A DNA stretch of 64,000 nucleotides. It comes from Agelas oroides (Eukaryota > Porifera > Demospongiae > Agelasida > Agelasidae). The stretch covers positions 4,352,699 to 4,416,698 of the forward strand of contig OX422194.1 in NCBI GenBank assembly GCA_949130485.1, read 5' to 3'. Of this stretch, positions 35,812-50,000 are shown one piece after another (the stretch's first letter is position 1; the number at the start of each line of letters is the position of its first letter). The position numbers and the translations under genes are program-made. The notes beneath the pieces were generated by a model. It was not told the DNA's origin. It saw nothing but the letters and a program-made list of their open reading frames with translations, and ran no database searches.

Positions 35812-37639
35812 TGCGTGTGCAGGGGTGGGGAGATGAGGGGGGAGAAGAGGAGAGGAGGGAGAGGAGAGAGAAGGATGGAGGAAAGAGTTCATAAAGGAAG
35901 GGAAAAACAGGAGGTATGGAGAAGATGTAGGAGACAAATAGGGAGGAGGGGAGGGAGGGAAGAGGGGAGGGAGGGAAGAGGGGAGGGAGGGGGGAGGGAG
36001 GGAGGGAGGGAGGGAGGGAGGGAGGGAGGGAGGGAGGGAGGGAGGGAGGGAGGGAGGGAGGGAGGGAGGGAGGGAGGGAGGGAGGGAGGGAGGGAGGGAG
36101 GGAGGGAGGGAGGGAGGGAGGGAGGGGAGAAAAATGGTGAAAATGGCTCAAGGTGCATCTCTGAACGCACAAGGCTACAGCAGTATACCTGCACTGCAGT
36201 GTACGACCATGGGTCCGAGTCCCTGCTGGTGGTAGGCTCTCACTCTGCGGATCATGGCCAACATGGCTGTGGCATACTGTGGAACCCCATGGTCTGGCCA
36301 GGAGGTGAAGTGGAACTGGCGAATCTCACGGGTGTCCTTACCTGAGCTCCCCTGGAGGAGGAGAAGGACAGAAACAATACTGGTAATAGCCTTAAGTACT
36401 GATGTTGAATAAAATACAACTGCCAAAACACAACCCTTTCTACATGAGGCATCATGTGCATGGCATCATGTGCACCTAGTATGCACCTAGTATGAACATA
36501 CATGACTCAAGAAGGGTTGTAATCCAGATTAGATGACATGACACAACAAGAGCTTATCTCACTATGTGAGGGCAGATCAAGCATACCAGTGGTCACAGTA
36601 AACATGCAACAACAACCATTAGTGCATATATTTGTCTTTGAAGCTAACACAGTCACCAGGGCAGGGCATGTATTTGGTATTCGATGTATGCGTTGGCTGG
36701 TATGCGTGTATAACCTACAAGTGTTTTGCATACTGCAACTGGATGGTGGGAAGGTCTGAAGATCCTTGAAATGGCTGCAATTTCATAATACTGATCCACA
36801 GCAAATGCAAAGCCATAAATACCCATGTGTACAAGTATTGTCTATAGACTACAACACTCTTTATCCTATCTGGACTGGAAGATTTGATCATACAAGATGA
36901 AAAGCACACTGCTAACAGTGAGAGCAAGAAAAGAACACAGCCCAGCCAGCAAACTAGCAAATCAGCCACAAACAGTAACAATTCAGGGACAAACTAGCTA
37001 GAGCTAAGAACAAACACAGCTGCTAATGCACCATAGCTAATAGCTATTGCTTAGGTGCAACAAATACGGTCATGGGCAGCCTGGATTTCACACCAAACAT
37101 GAGAGAAAGCTGACAAGTTCACAATTAGCTACAGCTGTTGCTTTCCTTGACTTCTACTTTCCTTGAGGGTTTCAGCCCCCTAATTCTTTCTGTGGAACAA
37201 GCGCCATCATCTTTGGGATCTCAAAAACACATGCACTCAACACTAATAGTGTGTGATGTAAAATTTCTAAGCGGTTGCCAAAGACACTCCATAAGAATAG
37301 TGATGTCAAACAGCCACAGCCAAAGTGACTTTGCAGACAGGAGACAGATGTATTTGAGTTATACATTCCTGAGAGCAGGTACATACTGTAGCTATAACAA
37401 CATAGTTATGCATGTAACTGCTGCTTCCCACCTGTAAACACATCATCCAATAACAGAGGAGGATTGTTGGCGTACCTTGCGCAGTGTGAAGGATCGTATG
37501 GTGTAGTCTGCTAGCTGTGTCACACTGATGAGAGTCACCTCAAGATGATTGTGTACCATGCTGCTGCCCAACTCCCGGGGCCAGTAGGTCTCACACTTGG
37601 GCTGTGTGTGTGCGCGCGTGTGTGTGTGTGTGTGTGTGT

Positions 37640-37670
<31 letters not shown>

Positions 37671-40600
37671 CGTGTGCGTGCGAACAATACAAAGTAGTTA
37701 GATGTACTACAAACTGTGCAGCCATACGTCATCTTTTTGGTCCAACAAGCCATGTATCCTACCTTTCCCCGCTCGTGTGTGTTGGTAAGCATGACAATGG
37801 TTCTCGAGTTCTCCTCCCACACCATCCGCCAGAAGTCCGACACTGTCTCTGGGATTGGTCCTGGGGAGTGGACAAGGGGGGAATGGATCTGCTTGATACC
37901 AGCACCTATACCCACTAGAGATTCCATTCAGTTTCCTAGGATTGTTGACTCATAAGGTTGGTTCTGTACCTTGAGTAGCAATATAAGCCTTCTGCTTCAT
38001 GTACCCCTGTAAACAGAAATATAGAAATCACTTTGATATTGGTATACCTACTACATATACTGTACATTCATGTTGAAGGAAAAGGGACCAACTAATCACA
38101 CAATATACTCATAAGTTCACAGTACGTGAACAATCACTCATTTCCCTGTACATGGTATCCAGTACACACAAGTCAGCCAATACCGGGCTTTGTCAGCTCC
38201 ATGTTACGTGGAAGCAAAACAGAACAACCAGTCCTAGGTTTCCATTGGTCAATTTACATATCCTACTTCCAGAGGAGAAACTGTTACACACATCAAGAGA
38301 CAGCTGTACAGTACAAGAGGTAGCTGTACAGTGGATCTTCATAGTTGTACCAAACACAGGCCCCAACCCTTGCCCTCTGGAAGTGAAGCCATGAAAACTA
38401 TCTATATACTCATTCGTGTTCCACTCACAGAACAATAGTTGGCATTGATGTAGTCGGAGCCTTGTTGGCCTCGGATGGAACTGAGCTTCACACGGGAGTG
38501 GTCATAGGGCAGAATATTGTTGTAGCGGTTCTTTGTCCGGTTGCAGGGAAGGTTGGCAGTGTCAGTGGGGAACTGAGGGGCCATGTCAATGGAGCCGAAC
38601 TCCTCCAGGAAGAGCTGGTTGTCATTGGTGCGCATCACAATCAGCTTGTTCACAAAACCATTGACTGGGATAGGGGGGTGCTCCTCCAGGGCTGGTAGAG
38701 AGAAGAAAAGGAAGGGGGAAGGAAGAAGAACGGGGGAAGGAGGGGAAAGTGGGGGGGGGGAGGGAATGGAGGGAAAACAGAGGAGAGAAGAGGTGAAAAG
38801 GTGGGGGGGAGGGAGGGAGGGAATGGAGGGAAAACAGAGGAGAGAAGAGGTGAAAAAGGGAGGGGGGGGAATGGAGGGAAGAGAGAAGTGGGGAGAGGTA
38901 AAGAAGAGGGAAAAGAGAGAGGAAAGAGAGAGAAGGGAATCAGGAGAGGTAGAGAACCAAATGATATGAATAATCAGCCCTACATATAAGTGCAGAGATG
39001 AATCACTCAAATTGCCATGGCTTATGATCAAACGATCCTAGAGTAAACAGGTGGGTGGCATAGCAATAGTACACCAAAAATGAATACTCTTCACATTTGT
39101 AGTACCCTGCTATCTAAACAACTACAATACCACCCCTCTCCCTCCCTCACTGATGCATTTGGAGAGTCCTGCTATGAACACGTTGTTCTTACCCTCAGTC
39201 CTATGGTTGGTTCTAAAGTCATCGATGGGGTCCACTCCCTTTCTTCGGGAAGACAGACGGATGGATGCAGTACGCTCCATTGTGTCTTTATCTGTGCCCC
39301 TACACAGAAAGAGAAGAGGGGTTTTCCTGGCTGTCACCACTAAGTAAATTAATGCCATGACAGGGAGAGTCTCATTAGGTCCACTGCACTCAGCACCATG
39401 CTTTAAGGGCTAGTAAAAGTGCTAAACATGGGAACTGGCATGGTATGGCAGAACAAGCTTCCCAGTGACTCATGCAGTCACTGCAGACATATGGTTTGTG
39501 CTAGACAACCAACCATCAGGCTAAGACAGTATCAGAAGTGTTCTATGGACACAGCGAAAAGTTGAGACAGACAGGCTGTGACAGGCCTCAGCCTGTACAC
39601 TGAAGTACGGCCTGCATCTACTGCATGTCACGTTACTCTCTTGCTGTCTATCGGCATCACCCATTAGACTGAGTATAATTTTAATGTGACTAGTCTAGCT
39701 TCTAGCTAGCCTCGTTCCCCGGCCCTCGCCTAGCTTCCCGTCGCTTGCAGCACGGTTTCCGTACTGCTTAACCGTACTGCAAGCGACGGGAAGCTGGGCG
39801 AGGGCCTGGGAACGAGGCTAGCTTCTAACAGCTTCCAGATTGAAGTCACACAATGTAAAGGGAAACTTTCTTCATTACAAGGTCCACTCTATCCTACATA
39901 CCACAGAGTTAAGCCTGGAATGTAAAGTATTGAGTGCCAGGGAATAGCTTTACATACAACACTTTAAGTGCACTATGGGGATCTCCTCGTTTCGCAACAA
40001 GATAAGTAAGTATTGCACAAACTACCTCCCCGACCTTCATGATTACAAGGGGCTCACTCAAGTTGCCCCAATAGTTACTTTTTATTGCAGCAGCAGCACA
40101 AGCAGATGATGATGCTCACAACTATGATGACCAAGAAGAGCGTCCCTGCTGCTGCCGCTGAGGCCACCACTGGGATGAGGGGGAAGGTTGGCTGTGGCTC
40201 TGTCATGACTGTGCTCGTGGGAGAGGTGCCAGAGGGAATCACTAAAGTGATTGTGTGTGTGTGTGTGTGTGGGGGGGGGGGGGGGTATGTTAAGTTATGC
40301 ACACAGGAGCATTATTACAAGGATATTTTGACTCACTGAATGTCTTGTTTCCGACTGCATACACTGGTGTTTCGCTGCCAGCCACGGTGCTCCTCAGCCC
40401 TACATTGTACATCACATCAGAATCTAGTTGATAGTTCCTAAACCCCCCATACTCCATCCCATCTCCAAGCAGAATCCCTCCTTCCAGCTGCCCCTCTGTC
40501 ACATTTGCTGCAATGTATATGGGTCCCTCATTGAGCTGTCTGCGTGGACGTCTGTTTGCATACTTGTTAGTCTCCTGAATCAGTTCCTCTAGAGTGTAGT

Positions 40601-41040
40601 TTGAGATATTTCGTGTTGAAGGCTGCTCTTGCACAACTATCAAAACAAACAATGGCCTGGAGGGAAGAAAAAGGAGATTCCTTGCTTTTCTTTCCACGTC
40701 TCCAACAGCTCTTCTATGCAGAACTTCTGCCTAACTCAAGCAAACCCTGCTGGGTATATCCCTGGTAGACCATTTACCTGATGGAACAGCTTTCTTTCAT
40801 CACTGTCACGTTCACTGACTGCTGGGAAACAGTTACCTGCGGCTGCGAGGCTGCGTGTGTGTGTGTGCATGTGTGTGTGTGTGTGTATGTGTGTGTGTGT
40901 GTGTGTGTGTGCATGTGTGTGTGTGTGCATGTGTGTGTGTGTGTGCATGTGTGTGTGTATGTGTGCACATGTGTGTGTGTGTGTGTGTGTGTGTGCGCAT
41001 GTGGGTTCGAGAAAGTGTATGATTGTGATTGTGAGGTGGT

Positions 41041-41071
<31 letters not shown>

Positions 41072-44000
41072 GAGGGGAAGAGGGGAAAGTGGAGGGGGGT
41101 TGATGCACACTACATGTACAACACTGCAAGTGGCATACCATGAGAGGGTTTAACTGTACTAACTGACTCAATACCTTCACAGGCAGTAGTGCTTGACACA
41201 GTCACCCTCTCCCCTTCCCCTGCACCATTGATAGCAGCAACAGTAATGTTATATGACTCCCGGGGTTGCAGTCTACCACACTCATAGGAGAGACGAGAGG
41301 TGGGAAGAGTGACGACAGCAAAGCCATTGGGGCAGGATACCTGTTGTGCAGTGGATGCATAGATAAGTGGGACATTTACACCTGAGTGTTTGAATACCAC
41401 TGCTCTAATACTTTGGCCTCTACAATAATGCCATTGTGGCTCATCGGTCTCACTGCTCTAAAGTCTAACCAATCTCCCTTCCTGAGCGAGGCTCATTTGC
41501 TGGAGTCAGATCTCACTCTGCTCTGAGCCTCAGACGCTAGTGGCTATCTCTCTCTCTAAGACACTCTTCACCAGACGGCAAACTCTTCATCTTATGCCTC
41601 CTCTGTTCATATCTATGGCTCCCGTTCTCTCTTCTGATTTTGAAACATAGCTAGCCGTTATACATCCTCAGAATATGATCACTAAAACAAGTTTTGATCA
41701 TGTAACAATAGGGTAGAACCTATATACAAAAGGACATTCTGCGATAATACACATAGACAGACTTGTCACACTCCCCCAATTAGATAGTTATCACTGGAAA
41801 TGTAATAGCATTTGTAACCCAATTGTGTAACTGTTTTAGTAGTAGTAGGGGCAAGCAAGCATACCATGGCAGGGCATGACTAGGTTATGAATATTAGGTG
41901 AGGAGGGGCGGCCAGTACACCAGCAGGACGTGAATAATGGCTAGATATAAACTCCAAACATTGGATGTAGTATAGCCATCATCAAATTACACACATTACC
42001 AATTACTGTCAATGCTCATCAATTATCCTAACATCTGTCCGAAAATGATAAGATAGCCTGGTTCTATCAACTATGTATATGTACATGTATGAATTAAAAC
42101 ATTCGCATTATGTGTTATGCATAACTACATCAGCTGGCACTTGCACCAAGGTAGTAGATCAACTATACACTTAACAATACTCTACTACTCTGACACTCCT
42201 CACATTATAACGGGTAATGTTTCCACGTGGCTCAGCTGGAGCCTCCCAGCCGATCACGATACTAGTAGGGAGGAAAGCAATCACAGTCCCACTAGTAGGA
42301 GGTCCAGACCGGGCCTCTCCAGTCCTCTCCACCAGTGGTCCCGAGTAGCTGCCTCGACCACATGTTGTTTCCGCTGCCACACGCACAGAGTACTCTGTGA
42401 AAGGTTTCAGTCCTTCGAGGGTTGCATTAAGCTGCCCAGCTGCTGCTGAGCTCACATTCCACATACTGACATCCAGAGTGGATGCCATTGATGTCTCAAT
42501 GTAGCGTATGGTGTACTTTGGGTTGCCCCTGGGGGCACTGGGAGAAGACCATGTGATTGTTAGGTTATGGGCAGAGCGTGAGTGAACTGTAACGTTTCGT
42601 GGGGCTGATGGGACTGTGTGATATATGTAGCATGTGTGTATGCATGCGTGTGCATAGGAAGGGAATGAGAAGAACAGTGAGCAACAATATAATTGCTATA
42701 ACTCAGAGCAAATGTGTAAAATGCAACAAAAGCACACAGCAGGCATACTACATGGATATGTATTCCACACCATCACTGGTAACATAAGTAACAACACCTA
42801 TGTTGTTTCTGAGGGACTAGAGCACTCAAATACACACACCCACCTCCCTCCACTGGTGTGGAGTTCTGCACAGGCTGCCCAAACGGCCCTATCCCATTCA
42901 TGTACTGCACTGCCACAGACACGTTATATGTTGTGTTGTGCTGCAAACCTTCAAGTGTGGTGTTCTGGGGTGAAAGGAGGGGAGATGTCAATGAGAGATC
43001 TATACGGCCATTCAGTGCCAACTGTGTCAAGCAACACTAATAGTACTCATCAGATAAGGGACACTTGTACATTAACCCCCCCCCCCCTGACATGTTCAAT
43101 ATGCATAAAGTAGCAAGACTGTTTTAAAACTGTTCCAAAATCTGAACTGTTAACGTACACACATGCACAGCACAGATACTGCTCACCACTGTATCATTCT
43201 CCATCACTGTCCTATTCACTGCCCGAGACATCACAGTTCCTGACCCGTCACTCTTCCGGAACTCTACAATGAAGCTGACCTCTCCTGGTGGGGTGAACAA
43301 CCTGCTGAGGTCAGCTGGTACCACCCACACCACCACCAGGGAAGAGGGGCACTCTGGAGTGACAGAGAGGATGTCCACCTCTGGTCCTTCACAGGTACGA
43401 TTCTGAACTGGTTCACTGAAGTTTCCTGTGCCGTTGGTATTGCTCACAGCTATAGACACACTGTAGTTAGTGGAGGGCATCAGATCTTCTATGGTGTAGG
43501 TCTGTGTGATCAACAGAACATCACACAAGCTGAGTGATGGATTAACATACCAAGCATGTTCTCCATCCACTTGGAAGAACCATACCCTTCATTTAAAGAC
43601 TGCCCATATAACCCATGGCAAGAATTTGCTACTGGTCAACTGTTCGAGCTCTAATTGCTAAACTATTTTTCTTTCCCCAAGTTACGATCACTGTCATACC
43701 GTATAACCGGAAGTATTGGCGGTATTAAATTTTAATACATATGAAAAGGTCTATTCCCTCTCCCTCAATGTACACACATACATAGCACAGCTACTGCTCA
43801 CCATTGTACTATTCACTATTGCTGTCATATTCACTGTTCTATTCATCACAGTCCCTGGCTCATCACTCCTCCAGAACTTCACAACAAAGCAGACCTCCTC
43901 TGGAGAGGCGTGAAAATCTCGGTGGTGAGGTACCTCCCACACCACCACCAGGGAGAAAGGGCACTCCGGGGTGACAGAGAGGATGTCCAATAATGCTGAG

Positions 44001-47000
44001 GGAGCTGATGGGAGAGGAGACAGTGTACACTAAAGAAACTCCACTCATGCACTCGTTAGCACATAAGAATTGGCTATACAAATCAGTGACAAACTCTTCA
44101 CACACGGAACAAACCTGCACCATATGTTGTGGCCATAACGAAAGCATCAGTGAAGGGACCAAAGCCTCTACTGGTAGCCCCAGCCACCTTTACACGATAT
44201 TCAGTAAATGGCCTCAACCCATTCAGCACATGAACAGTCCTGAGATAAACAAGTATAGGACATTATCCCATGTATACGTTCACCATAGCTTGTAGGTTAC
44301 CTCTATGTTGAAATGGCATGCTTTTGACAGTTTGCACAAGCCATACCTGTTTGGTTCTATGTGCACAAACTTGGGGCGGTGTCCATGGTGCTTCCGGTGG
44401 TAACGGACGGTGTAATTAACCAACTCTCCATGAACCTCTTCATCAGCCAGTGGTTTCCATGACAACTGAAGAGAGTGGGGACTCAGTGGTACGGCAGTAA
44501 GTTCAACAGGAGCAACAGAGGGCACTGCGGAACAGAAGAAGATTAGTATAAACAACAATACTTCAGACCATGCGGCACATATCATAACACACACATACAC
44601 AGCACATACCTGGTATAATAATACAGCATACGCAACTAACCGCTCATACATGTAGTTATACTGGCACATTAATTTTGTTGTAAACTGTTTGCGCTACCAA
44701 TGTGGTGGTTTCTGCCCACGTAATTATGACATAATGTATGCACATCAAAGCAAAATGCAAGTAAAGAATGAAGCTATACATGTTGATGAGCCCTAGACAT
44801 GTCACGTCACCTCACAGCAACACTTAGCGGCACATTAGCAACATTGGGAGGAAACCCCTGAACAGAGCATTCCATGCAGTTCTCAAGTGTAAGTATGTAT
44901 TTATCCATAGTTACATAATTGCGTTCAAAGGATGAAGAATGCTAAGCATCGTGATCGTCTCCATGGCTAAGTGTGTGTACCTACACATGCAAGCCATACA
45001 CGGCTAAGTAATTAGCACAGAGGAGTGGTGGAGCCATAAAAAATACTGTTTTCTCTACCACATGCCAGCTAAATGGATGCTGCACATGCCAATATGTATA
45101 TCACCCAATTAAGACCACAGGGCTCGGTTATGTTTACAGAAGTAACTCATATGACTGGGAAATACCTGCAGTTAAAGACACTACAACTGAACACTGGGTA
45201 GTGGACTTTAGTCTATTGCATCGAGACTGGATGCCATATGCCACAATGAGACTCCTGTGAGCCAATCACTTTCCCATGAGCTGTTTGGACTAGCAGGTGA
45301 GAACGCACACACTGCAAAGTAAGCCAAAGGACCAACCAATCTCTATTGTGAGTAGTTACACAACTCGTCCTCACATACACCCTCACACTAACGCATTTGT
45401 ACAGTACACTCATCTCTCATGCACATACATATCCCTAAAGCTCTGCACACAGCTCTCATAGGTACAATGTGCACCCTTTATAAATACACTCATCCCTCAT
45501 GCACATAGCCCTAAAAATACAGTACCTACCCCCAACACCCTACATCCCTTCTTTCTTATCCATCATAGTCACTGCTACTGCCTCAACCTACCACTCTCAT
45601 TGGTGCGGATGAATGTCACATCAGGAGGGCTCTCCCCCCCAGATGTATTTGCTGACAGTTCCACAGAGTAGTTAGTGAAGGGCCTCAGTCCTCCCAGCTC
45701 CCACATTCTCCTATCCCCTCCCAACACAGTCTGATTAGCCTCTCCAGGATGATTGACAGGGGTGAAGTGAATTTTGTAGCTCCGGATGATCCCATTAGAC
45801 ACAGTTGGTGGGGTCCATGTCAGGAAGATGTTGCTGGGGTCAGGGGAGGCGATGGAAGTGATATTGGGAGCATCGCCAGGGGCTGCATTCAGGGGAGAGA
45901 AGGGCAAGGAGGAGAGAGAGGGGAAGAGGCGAAAAGGGAGGGAAAGGATGAGCGTCAACAACAGTAGCAACATTACTGCAGTGTTGATGCGATAAAGTCC
46001 AGCGTTGACGCATTGAAACACTCCAATTCACCAGTTATGGTTCTAACTACAACAGCATTAGAATTTTATGAAAAGTAAACGGATGCAGACAGTCAGGGCT
46101 GTATTATAGCGACATCAACCACAGCTGAACTACTCTGTGCACTGCTAATACTCACAAAGTGAAATCTACTTATGCTATCATTTGCAGATGGTTTGTTTGT
46201 ACAGCTTGATAAGAAATAACCCTGGCAAACAAACAGGTTTTGAAAACACACACACGAGAAAACGAAACATCAAAAACAGCCTATGTGCTCACAACATCAA
46301 CAATCCCAGTTTCATTCCGAGGCTCCATTAGCAGTGGTTAGCTAGCATGGGGTATGTTTTCTCAAGTGAGTGATTCCGAACTTTGGACAGAAATACACTT
46401 GATGCCAACATGCAAGCAAAACACTCAATGGAATGGTAACCATTTTTGCTTGAGTCAACTGCAAGCCAAAGTATAGCTCTCGTAATTGCCATATTTGAAT
46501 GGTGAAAATCCATGCTCTTAAGATTTATTTGTCCTGTCACTGCACTTGTCATGTGGGACAACATACCAGACCCTCCCCTTTTTTATACTCTTTGTATGTG
46601 TGATGGGAGTGCCAGTGGTAGGAAGGTACAAGAGTGCACACACAACAAACACAATCTCTTAGGGATAAAGATCATATTACATAAGATAGGTGAGAAATTG
46701 CCTCATCAACTGATCAAAATGAGAATCCCTACTTGTTCGATGGGAATTTAACACAAGAACTCTATTCATGCAAGTGGGGGAGGCCATGACTTTTACAATT
46801 AAAGATTCGCTCAGTCAACACCCTGTCAGCTTTCGGTTCCAAATATGGCAAAAAGATAAAGTATGGCACTTGCTCACATGCAAGGGACTGAAAATGATAA
46901 TGTGAAAAAGAGTGTACCATTTCGAAAAGCACAGCTTACAGCTGCCTATCATACATATGTTAGCAAGATTATACTGCTCTCTCATGGGATATCCTGCACT

Positions 47001-50000
47001 ATTCTGTCATGAGATATCTGGCGGCCAAGTCTCAAATGGTGAACTAAGACCAGAACAGTTGGCACTGCCAGGTATCTCGAGACAGCCAGCCTGGCGAACC
47101 AGTACGCCAAGGTCAACATACCAGACAGTATGTCTGATGCACTAATGAATGCACAATTATTGTCCTCTCAGACACTCGCACATCTCCAGGGAGACAACCA
47201 GGGCGACTCTCAGAGATCATCTGTGAGACGAGCTTTGAGTTCCTTCCTATGCAGATCACAGGATTTTTTAACAGATGGACAACAGATAAACCCTTCATGA
47301 AAAACAGACCTCTGCTTTTTATGGACTAACACTTTTGGGTGGTGTAAGAATACTGCATCACTGGTTTCTAAACAGTTTTAACACTATGTTATTTTGAGTA
47401 GAGCCCTACCATCCTCTCCAGTGGTGGCGATGACCTGGGTGGATGGTCCCACAAACTGCCCAGTGAAGAAGAAGGACAGCTCAATAGTGTAGTTGGTGTA
47501 AGGGAGAAGGAGGTGCACTTGGACTGGGCTGTCCCGACTGATACGTTGTGTGCGCTTTCCAGAAGGATGCACCACCACCACACGCGTCTGGTTGTATGAT
47601 GTGTACAGTAGGACCTAAGGGAAAGAAGGGCCATGTGCATGGAGAGGGAAGGGTGTGTGCACTGACGTTACAAACACATGGTCCAGCAAGTATTGCAAAA
47701 TACATATTGGCACCACAAAGTTTTGACTGTACTCTATTGATAGCCCCAAAGCACAATCACTACCATACTTATTTTGCAAGAATCTATCAAATGTTAGATC
47801 CCAAAAATTAGTGTTCGTTCTCATACCAATATCGCCTCTATTGTGATCTAACGACAGCAGGTATTTGCACAATCTTAGGATTGACCAGCACATTCTCAGA
47901 TCTCTACTAACAGAGACTATGTGCTCTATTTCAACATACATGACCATCAGCACTTCATGCAATAGACTACCTATCATAACACCATTCAAGAAATCAGAAC
48001 TTTGAAGGGTGTAAAGGGGAATTCTTAATTGTACCAAGCACACCTACACTCTTAACTTAATTGCACTAAGTAATGCACGCCTACACCACATTAATTGGTT
48101 TAGCTAAACTAGAATCTAGCTACTACTTATTTGAATATCGTGCTCCTTTATCGGCTCAATATGCTGTAAGTCTGCTATGAAGCTTTCATATTTGTACTAG
48201 TATGAATCAACATCACACTGCGCCCACTACTACAGACAGACAGAATAGAGGCCATTGCAACTTTGAGAGCCTGATTAGTCAGTCACATCCTCAGTCAATA
48301 ATTACATGTAGATTGTACATAGGCGTGGAACCACGTGCATCCCAGAACTATCATTTCATTAGTTAGTGCCATGTGACTTAGATTAAAGTGTGGTGAGGTG
48401 ATAGTTATTTTGGTAGAGCTCCTAATGCCACCACTCACATCGGGAACAGTCCAGTATACGGTGAGGTTTCTGGGGCCAGAGCTTACGGTAATATTCTCAG
48501 GATACCGTAGTAGCGGGGGCTTTGGTACTGTATGGGTGTGTCAGGGAGGGAGATGGATAGGAGGAAGAGGAGAAGAGAGGGGAGGGGAGGGGAGGGGAGG
48601 GGAGGGGAGGGGAGAGGAGAGGAGAGGAGAGGAGAGGAGAGGAGAGGAGAGGAGAGGAGAGGAGAGGAGAGGAGAGGAGAGGAGAGGAGAGGAGAGGAGA
48701 GGAGAGGAGAGGAGAGGAGAGGAGAGGAGAGGAGAGGAGAGGAGAGGAGAGGAGAGGAGAGGAGAGGAGAGGAGAGGAGAGGAGAGGAGAGATAAATCTG
48801 CTTCACACTAAGCAAAGGTTTGTGACCATTAGGTAAAATTTAAGGTGATAAACAACCACTTTCACGCAAACAAACTTTACGGCCAACCGACTGTTGGTTA
48901 CAGTAAGAAATGGTTGTTCTACAAGTACATGTGATGACAAAACAGTACATTACAGTATGGTGAGCATGAAACCAGAATTCATGGCTTCATGCTTCATGCA
49001 CAAGTGCAGCATGAGGACCAATACGTGAATACCCTACAATAACAATAATGCATGAATATGTTGGCCACACATCAGCACAGTTCAAGACATCCCATGGTAG
49101 GTCCTTATAACCACTAGCGCCTATCCCACTGCTAGAGAGCCTCTTGGCAAACGGTAATGGAAAAACCATGCTATCTGCAAACAACAAAGCTAATGCAATA
49201 ATCCAGGAACTTTGCTAGTTGCAGCACAACATGCACACATTGGGTACTGATTCACAGCCCATCCTATTATAATGCGGCAAGCAGCTTGTAACATAAAACA
49301 TACCACACGACATTCTCTAAGGGAACATGACATACCTCCTGGCTCAGTCGACACATTGATTAGACTGCTAGGCTCCCCGAATCCAAAGGGTGATTTGGCT
49401 ACTACCCACACCTGGTAGTGTGCACTGGGATAGAGTCCAGTGATGTTGTAGCGATTTCTCATGGTCAACACACTCTTCTGCCCTTGGCAGTCAAAGCTCA
49501 GACAGTGCCATACAACATAGCCACTAAGAGGTAGGCCAGTTACAAGGCTCTCTAACCACTGTATTTCAAACCATGATGAGCCTGTTTGGTTGACCTTTAA
49601 AGAATGAGGTGGCTCCGGGGGTCCTGGGGGGTGTGGTGTTGGAGGGAGAAGGAGAGGGAGAGGGAGAGGGAGAGGGAGAGGGAGAGATTTGTAATTCACA
49701 TTTGCGTCAAAAAGTTAGGATTTGCATCATATTTGGACAGGGTACAATCCAGTAAGTCAAACTAATCCACAGGCTAGGGCCATGGTGGGAGCTCACTCAA
49801 GCAGTTACCATACACTTTATGAGGTTATTCTCATACAACAACCACAAGGCAATTGCTCCCCACCTCCTATACAGATAATCTACACTCACCATAGACCATC
49901 AGCATGGTTTGTGAGGGGATTGTTCCAGCCTCATTCCGTGCCACACACGTGTAATTTCCTCTGTCGTCCTTTCGTGCTTTGGTAATAGTCAGTGTTCCAT

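Noticed and set aside
35525..36345. Long frames rich in Cys-Val, His-Thr, Gly-Arg-Glu or Pro-Ser repeats
   Set aside because: Products of (GT)n and (GGGA)n microsatellites, open in several frames on both strands.
40778..40850. Alternative reading of this exon in the frame giving [14 protein letters not shown]
   Set aside because: Only the frame giving [15 protein letters not shown] fits phase 1 upstream and phase 2 downstream.
41341..41404. Upstream extension of the FN3-8 second exon to about 41404
   Set aside because: The acceptor there gives the wrong phase; the AACAG acceptor before 41340 gives phase 0.
48398..48815. 137- and 110-codon frames over the GGAGA array
   Set aside because: Pure repeat translation with no domain.
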